NCBI RefSeq assembly: GCF_900129375.1
Contig: NZ_FQVN01000005.1
Location: 186,001 to 250,000, forward strand
Origin: Streptoalloteichus hindustanus
Lineage (GTDB): Bacteria > Actinomycetota > Actinomycetes > Mycobacteriales > Pseudonocardiaceae
Reading direction: 5' to 3'
DNA length: 64,000 bases
Positions 59,679-64,000 of the stretch are shown one piece after another. The position numbers and the translations under genes are program-made. Below the pieces are notes generated by a model. It ran no database searches and was not told where the DNA came from. It saw only the letters and a program-made list of their open reading frames with translations. The first letter of the stretch is position 1; each line of letters starts with the position of its first letter.

Positions 59679-61246
59679 TGCGGGTGATGGCCCAGGTCGC
59701 GATGGTGATGAACCTGGACAAGTGCATCGGCTGCCACACCTGCTCCGTGACGTGCAAGCAGACGTGGACCAACCGGGAGGGCACCGAGTACGTCTGGTTC
59801 AACAACGTCGAGACCAAGCCGGGCGTCGGCTACCCGAAGCGGTACGAGGACCAGGACCGCTGGCGCGGGGGCTGGGAGCTGGACCGGCGGGGCCGGCTCA
59901 AACTGCGCTCCGGCGGGCGGGTCCGCCGGCTGCTCAACCTGTTCGCCAACCCGGACCTGCCCGCGCTGGACGACTACTACGAGCCGGCCAGCTACGACTA
60001 CGACACCCTGATCACCGCGCCGGCCGGGACGCACACCCCGGTCGCCCGGCCGAAGTCGGCGATCACCGGCGAGGACATGGCCATCACCTGGGGCGCCAAC
60101 TGGGAGGACGACCTCGGCGGCGCGCCGGAGCACGCCCCCGCCGACCCCAACCTCGCCGCGATGACCGAGAAGGTGCGGTTTGAGTTCGAGCGCACCTTCA
60201 TGTTCCACCTGCCCCGGATCTGCGAGCACTGCCTGAACCCGGCCTGCGTGTCGGCCTGTCCGTCCGGCGCGATGTACAAACGGGCCGAGGACGGCGTGGT
60301 CCTGGTGGACCAGAACCGGTGCCGGGGCTGGCGGATGTGCGTCTCGGCCTGCCCCTACAAGAAGGTCTACGTCAACCACCGCACCGGCAAGGCCGAGAAG
60401 TGCACGTTCTGCTTCCCCCGGCTGGAGGCCGGCCAGCCCACGGTGTGCGCGGAGACCTGCCCGGGACGATTGCGCTACCTCGGCTTGGTGCTCTACGACG
60501 CGGACGCCGTGCTGGCCGCCGCGAGCACGCCGGACCCCACCGATCTGCTGGACGCGCAGCGCGCGGCCTTTCTGGACCCGGACGATCCAGACGTGCGCGC
60601 CGCCGCGCTCGCCGAGGGGATTCCCGAGGACTGGTTGGACGCGGCGCGCCGATCGCCGGTGCACCGGCTGATCTCCCACTACCAGGTGGCGCTGCCCCTG
60701 CACCCGGAGTACCGCACACTGCCCATGGTCTGGTACATCCCGCCGCTGTCGCCGGTGCTGGACGCGGTGTCCGAACAGGACGGTGACCCGGCCGACCCCG
60801 ACGACGTGTTCCACGCGATCCGCGGTCTGCGCATTCCCCTGGAGTACCTGGCGAATCTCTTCACCGCCGGCGACACCGAGGTCGTGGCCGGAGTGCTGAT
60901 GAAGCTGGCCGCGATGCGCGGCTACATGCGGGCACGCTCGCTGGACGGCTCCGTCTCCACCGAGTTGTTGACCGCCACCGGCATGTCCGCCGCGGAGATG
61001 GAGGAGATGTACCGCCTGCTGGCCATCGCGAAGTACGAGGACCGCTACGTGATCCCGGCGGCACACCGGGAGAACGCCGCCGCGCTGTCGAGCCAGGGGA
61101 TGGGATGCGGCCTCGACAGTGATGGCGGGCCGGGAATGGGTGGCGAGGACCTCCAGGGCTTCCAGGACTTCCACCTCACCGGAGCCCGCTCCGACGGCCG
61201 CATCGGACTGTCACTGTTCGTCAAGCCTCGGGGGAGGACATCGTGA
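59678..61246 (+). CDS. narH: Nitrate reductase beta subunit NarH
   Basis: Iron-sulfur electron-transfer subunit, 522 residues. The four cluster motifs are visible: CIGCHTCSVTCKQTW, CEHCLNPACVSACPSG, CRGWRMCVSACPYKK (the Trp in place of a Cys marks the [3Fe-4S] site), and KCTFCFPRLEAGQPTVCAET. The start overlaps the narG stop (TGATG) and the end overlaps narJ (GTGA), so all four subunits are coupled. Confidence 0.96.
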   Translation: MRVMAQVAMVMNLDKCIGCHTCSVTCKQTWTNREGTEYVWFNNVETKPGVGYPKRYEDQDRWRGGWELDRRGRLKLRSGGRVRRLLNLFANPDLPALDDYYEPASYDYDTLITAPAGTHTPVARPKSAITGEDMAITWGANWEDDLGGAPEHAPADPNLAAMTEKVRFEFERTFMFHLPRICEHCLNPACVSACPSGAMYKRAEDGVVLVDQNRCRGWRMCVSACPYKKVYVNHRTGKAEKCTFCFPRLEAGQPTVCAETCPGRLRYLGLVLYDADAVLAAASTPDPTDLLDAQRAAFLDPDDPDVRAAALAEGIPEDWLDAARRSPVHRLISHYQVALPLHPEYRTLPMVWYIPPLSPVLDAVSEQDGDPADPDDVFHAIRGLRIPLEYLANLFTAGDTEVVAGVLMKLAAMRGYMRARSLDGSVSTELLTATGMSAAEMEEMYRLLAIAKYEDRYVIPAAHRENAAALSSQGMGCGLDSDGGPGMGGEDLQGFQDFHLTGARSDGRIGLSLFVKPRGRTS

Positions 61247-61911
61247 GCGGTCGCTCCACTCGCGCGACTCCCGTCGAGAGCACTGCGGAACGCGCCACCC
61301 TGTTCCGGCTCATCTCCTTGCTCTCGCAGTACCCGGACGCGGAACTGCTCGCCGGCCGTGCCGAACTGGCCGAGGCCGTCGCCGGGCTCTCCGCGTCACC
61401 GGCGAGCAGGGCACTGTCCCGGTTCATGACGTGGTACGTCGACCAGCCGCCGATGGCCCTGGCCCGACACTACGTCGAGACCTTCGACCTGCGCCGGCGC
61501 TCCAGCCTGTACCTCACCTACTACCTGCACGGCGACACGCGCCGACGTGGAATGGCATTGCTGGTGCTCAAACAACGCTACCGCGCCGCCGGCCTGAACC
61601 CGCCCGACGACGAACTGCCGGACTACCTGCCGGTGGTCTGCGAGTTCGCCGCGCTGGCCGGACCGCGCACGGGAGAGGCACCGCTGCGGCAGCACCGAGC
61701 GGGGGTGGAGATGATTCGCCGCGCGTTGCGGGAGAGCGGATCACCCTACGTGGACCTGATCGACGCGTTGTCAGCGCTCCTCCCAGGACTGTCCACTGTG
61801 GAGGAGTCAACGGTGGTCAGGCTGGTCGCCGAGGGGCCGCCCGCGGAACCGGTGGGGCTGACGCCGTTCACCCCACCCGAACACCTGACCGGAACGGGGG
61901 CGCGGGGATGA
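61243..61911 (+). CDS. narJ: Nitrate reductase assembly chaperone NarJ
   Basis: A 222-residue, all-helical chaperone that holds NarG while the molybdenum cofactor is inserted. Family segments are LFRLISLLSQYPDAELLAGR, YVETFDLRRRSSLYLTYYLH and PPDDELPDYLPVVCEFAAL. It starts at the GTG overlapping narH and ends in the narI ATGA overlap. Confidence 0.94.
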   Translation: MSGRSTRATPVESTAERATLFRLISLLSQYPDAELLAGRAELAEAVAGLSASPASRALSRFMTWYVDQPPMALARHYVETFDLRRRSSLYLTYYLHGDTRRRGMALLVLKQRYRAAGLNPPDDELPDYLPVVCEFAALAGPRTGEAPLRQHRAGVEMIRRALRESGSPYVDLIDALSALLPGLSTVEESTVVRLVAEGPPAEPVGLTPFTPPEHLTGTGARG

Positions 61912-62645
61912 ACGCGGTCGACGTCGTGCTGTGGGTCGTGCTGCCGTACGTGGCGCTGACCGTCTTCGTGCTGGGGCACGTCTGGCGCTGGCGGACCGAC
62001 CAGTTCGGGTGGACCACGCACACCACCCAACTGCTGGAGAGCCGCTGGCTGCGCCTGGGCGCGCCGCTGTTCCACCTCGGTCTGCTCCTGGCCATCGGCG
62101 GTCACGCGATCGGCCTGCTGGTGCCCAAGGCGTGGACCGAGGCGCTGGGCGTCTCCGAGCACACCTACCACATCGTGGCGCTCGGCGGCGGTGTGCTGGC
62201 GGCCGTGCTGGTGGTGAGCGGTCTGGTGCTGTTGCTCGCCCGACGACTGGTGAACGGGCGCGTGCGCCGCACCACGACCCGGATGGACAAGGTGCTCTAC
62301 CTCGTGCTGTCAGCGGTGATCGCGTTCGGCACGGGCGGGACGGTGGGGCGCAACCTGCTCGGCTGCGGGTACGACTACCGGGAGACCATCGCCGTGTGGT
62401 TCCGCGGGATCTTCTGGTTCCACCCCGAACCGCGGCTCATGGTCGACGTCCCCCTGGTGTTCCAACTGCACGCGCTGAGCGCGCTCGTGCTGTTCGGGCT
62501 GTGGCCGTTCACCAGGCTCGTCCACGTCTGGTCGGTGCCCGTCGCCTACCTCTGGCGCCCCTACGTCCTCTACCGGCACCGGAGGCCTCGGCTCTCGGCG
62601 TCGGCGCGACCGGGCGCGGTCGGTGACGGGCGGCGAGGAGCGTGA
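61908..62645 (+). CDS. narI: Nitrate reductase gamma subunit NarI
   Basis: The membrane cytochrome b subunit, 245 residues with five predicted helices. It oxidises menaquinol and passes electrons to NarH through two hemes. Likely heme His lie in LFHLGLLLAIGGHAIGLLVP and in the later helix VFQLHALSALVLFGLWPFTR; the loop FRGIFWFHPEP is typical. The ATG overlaps the narJ stop. Last gene of the operon. Confidence 0.95.
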   Translation: MNAVDVVLWVVLPYVALTVFVLGHVWRWRTDQFGWTTHTTQLLESRWLRLGAPLFHLGLLLAIGGHAIGLLVPKAWTEALGVSEHTYHIVALGGGVLAAVLVVSGLVLLLARRLVNGRVRRTTTRMDKVLYLVLSAVIAFGTGGTVGRNLLGCGYDYRETIAVWFRGIFWFHPEPRLMVDVPLVFQLHALSALVLFGLWPFTRLVHVWSVPVAYLWRPYVLYRHRRPRLSASARPGAVGDGRRGA

Positions 62646-63054
62646 GGCCACCCGCGAGTTCGGGGACCTGGTTTTCCTTGCCCCAGGAGCGGGTAAAGAA
62701 GAGAAAAGCGTCCTGGTCGGTCCGCTTGATCCCGTTTGTCCCTACCTTGCGCCAGCCTGCCCAAGGGGAGTCTGCGCCGAGCGGTCGGCGGCCACTGGGG
62801 CGACGTTTCGCCTGTGGGGCAACGAAAACAGCACAAACCAGCACATAAAGAATATTCATAACACATGCCGCGAAGTGAGTGATCACGCAGCTTCGCGGTG
62901 AATCGCTTCGGCCAACCCGGTGATTCTCCGATCGTCTTCTGATCGCCCAGGGCGCGTTTCGCGGAGAGGCGCGTAGCTTCCGTGGTGCAACGCGTTGCGC
63001 ACGTTGGTGGACCTCCGCCGCGGTCCGCTTCAGACTGGGGAGACGAGGATCGGG
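62646..63054 (+). promoter_or_regulatory. Regulatory gap before second narG, with two palindromes
   Basis: A 409-bp gap without a gene. An AT-rich stretch (about 62841-62866, AAGAATATTCATAAC) is unusual here and could hold a promoter. CCGCGAAG (62868-62875) pairs with CTTCGCGG (62891-62898), enclosing the palindrome GTGATCAC (62879-62886). GCAACGCGTTGC (62987-62998) is a perfect 12-bp palindrome, 57 bp before the second narG start, and a likely operator. Confidence 0.5.
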
Positions 63055-64000
63055 ATGTGCGCCCTGCGCAAGTCGTTCGACCCGAGCGGTGTTGAGGATT
63101 CGGCCAGTGCGGCCCTGCTGCGCCTGAGCCGCCTGCTCACCCGCTCCGACACCTCACCCGACCTCCGCGCCGTGCACCGGCGCGGGGGTCGCGCGGGGGA
63201 GTCCTACTACCGGGATCGTTGGAGCCACGACAAAGTCGTCCCGTCCACCCACGGCGTCAACTGCACCGGCTCATGCCGGTGGAAGGTCTACGTCAAGGAC
63301 GGGATTATCACCTGGGAGACGCAGGACACCGACTACCCCTCCGTCGGGCCCGACCGCCCGGAGTACGAGCCCCGCGGTTGTCCCCGGGGCGCTTCCTTCT
63401 CCTGGTACACCTACTCGCCCCTGCGCGTCCGCTACCCCTACGCGCGCGGCGTCCTGGTCGAGATGTACCGCGTGGCCAAGGAGAAACACGGTGATCCCGT
63501 CCGCGCGTGGAAGTCCATCATGGACGATCCGGTCAAGCGCGGCGTGTACCACCGGGCCCGGGGACGTGGCGGGCTGGTGCGGATCGACTGGGACGAGGCG
63601 GCCGAACTGGTCGCGGCCGCGCACGTGCACACCATCGCCGAGCACGGCCCGGACCGCGTCGCCGGATTCTCGCCCATCCCGGCCATGTCGATGGTCTCGC
63701 ACGCCGTCGGGTCCCGGTTCATGGCCCTGCTGGGCGCTCCGATGCTGTCCTTCTACGACTGGTACGCGGACCTTCCCGTGGCCTCGCCCCAGGTGTTCGG
63801 CGACCAGACCGACGTGCCCGAGTCGGCGGACTGGTGGGACGCCGCCTACCTGCTGATGTGGGGCTCGAACGTCCCGGTGACCCGCACGCCCGACGCGCAC
63901 TTCATGACCGAGGCCCGGTACCGGGGCCAGAAGGTCGTGGTGGTCTCCCCGGACTTCGCCGACAACACGAGGTTCGCGGACGAGTGGATGGCGCCGCACC
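63055..64000 (+). CDS. narG: Second nitrate reductase alpha subunit NarG, N-terminal part
   Basis: About 315 residues before the right edge. The N-terminal extension, from the ATG at 63055 to about residue 45, differs from the first copy. After that the protein follows NarG closely: HGVNCTGSCRWKVYVKDG with the FS0 His and Cys residues, EYEPRGCPRGASFSWYTYSP, and ADLPVASPQVFGDQTDVPES at the molybdenum Asp. GAGACGAGG lies 6-14 nt upstream of the ATG. It has its own regulatory gap, so it probably starts a second nar operon rather than extending the first. Confidence 0.93.
   Translation, partial: MCALRKSFDPSGVEDSASAALLRLSRLLTRSDTSPDLRAVHRRGGRAGESYYRDRWSHDKVVPSTHGVNCTGSCRWKVYVKDGIITWETQDTDYPSVGPDRPEYEPRGCPRGASFSWYTYSPLRVRYPYARGVLVEMYRVAKEKHGDPVRAWKSIMDDPVKRGVYHRARGRGGLVRIDWDEAAELVAAAHVHTIAEHGPDRVAGFSPIPAMSMVSHAVGSRFMALLGAPMLSFYDWYADLPVASPQVFGDQTDVPESADWWDAAYLLMWGSNVPVTRTPDAHFMTEARYRGQKVVVVSPDFADNTRFADEWMAPH

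Noticed and set aside
1-64000. tRNA, rRNA, CRISPR arrays, insertion sequences or phage integration sites
   Set aside because: None seen by eye: no spaced identical repeats, transposase or integrase motifs, and no convincing cloverleaf.

Overview
The window is high-GC actinomycete chromosome. Supporting signs are the very high GC, frequent GTG/TTG starts, an Lsr2 nucleoid protein, actinobacterial XRE/DUF5753 and MerR regulators, and a complete respiratory narGHJI operon. A member of the Pseudonocardiales is my best guess, but that is inference. No rRNA, tRNA, CRISPR array, insertion sequence or phage block was seen.

Left part (1-11.4 kb): a cytochrome P450 cut by the window edge, a TcmP-like methyltransferase, an EamA transporter, a Nudix hydrolase, and a CPBP membrane protease divergent from a TetR regulator. 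A NarL-type two-component pair follows. Next come a 43-residue one-helix protein, an ABC ATPase and an FtsX-like permease, coupled by overlapping stop and start codons. A lipoprotein and an unknown protein close the block.

Centre-left (11.8-24 kb): an accessory, possibly biosynthetic block. It holds an MMPL exporter, a DHA2 drug exporter, an alpha-oxoamine synthase (the enzyme type that joins an acyl-CoA to an amino acid), a TetR regulator with paired palindromic operators, an FMO-type flavin monooxygenase and two short-chain dehydrogenases. There is no PKS or NRPS. An OmpR-type two-component system, an immunity-protein-like fragment and Lsr2 follow. The set resembles a small pathway for an acyl-chain amino-ketone or amino-alcohol with its own export. 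This is the best candidate here for an undescribed pathway.

Middle (24-51.8 kb): stress, regulatory and housekeeping genes. MarR sits opposite YceI and two pirins, with three repeated palindromes between them. A MerR protein with a C-terminal zinc-finger-like tail faces an O-methyltransferase across a 19-bp-spacer promoter. A second MerR faces a class IV aminotransferase. A secreted beta-propeller phytase, a CYTH enzyme, a 5'-truncated menC remnant, TerC and an MBL-like hydrolase follow. Then come a large secreted helical protein with a central hydrophobic hairpin (pore-former-like), led by a coupled 22-residue ORF, and a Tat-exported papain-like protease. SoxR sits opposite an FMN reductase and an erythromycin-esterase-like protein that lacks its catalytic Glu and His. 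Further right are a formylglycine-generating-enzyme-like protein, an XRE/DUF5753 regulator, a broken asparagine-synthase remnant, a GNAT, a PP2C phosphatase coupled to a 27-residue peptide, an XRE-TPR regulator divergent from a 25-residue hydrophobic peptide, and a frameshifted phosphotransferase.

Right part (51.8-64 kb): anaerobic nitrogen-oxide metabolism. narK-hcp-hcr runs leftwards and narGHJI runs rightwards from one shared intergenic region that holds a DosR/DevR-like box. A second narG begins at 63055 and runs off the window. Nitrate import, nitrate respiration and nitrosative detoxification are therefore grouped, probably under hypoxia control.
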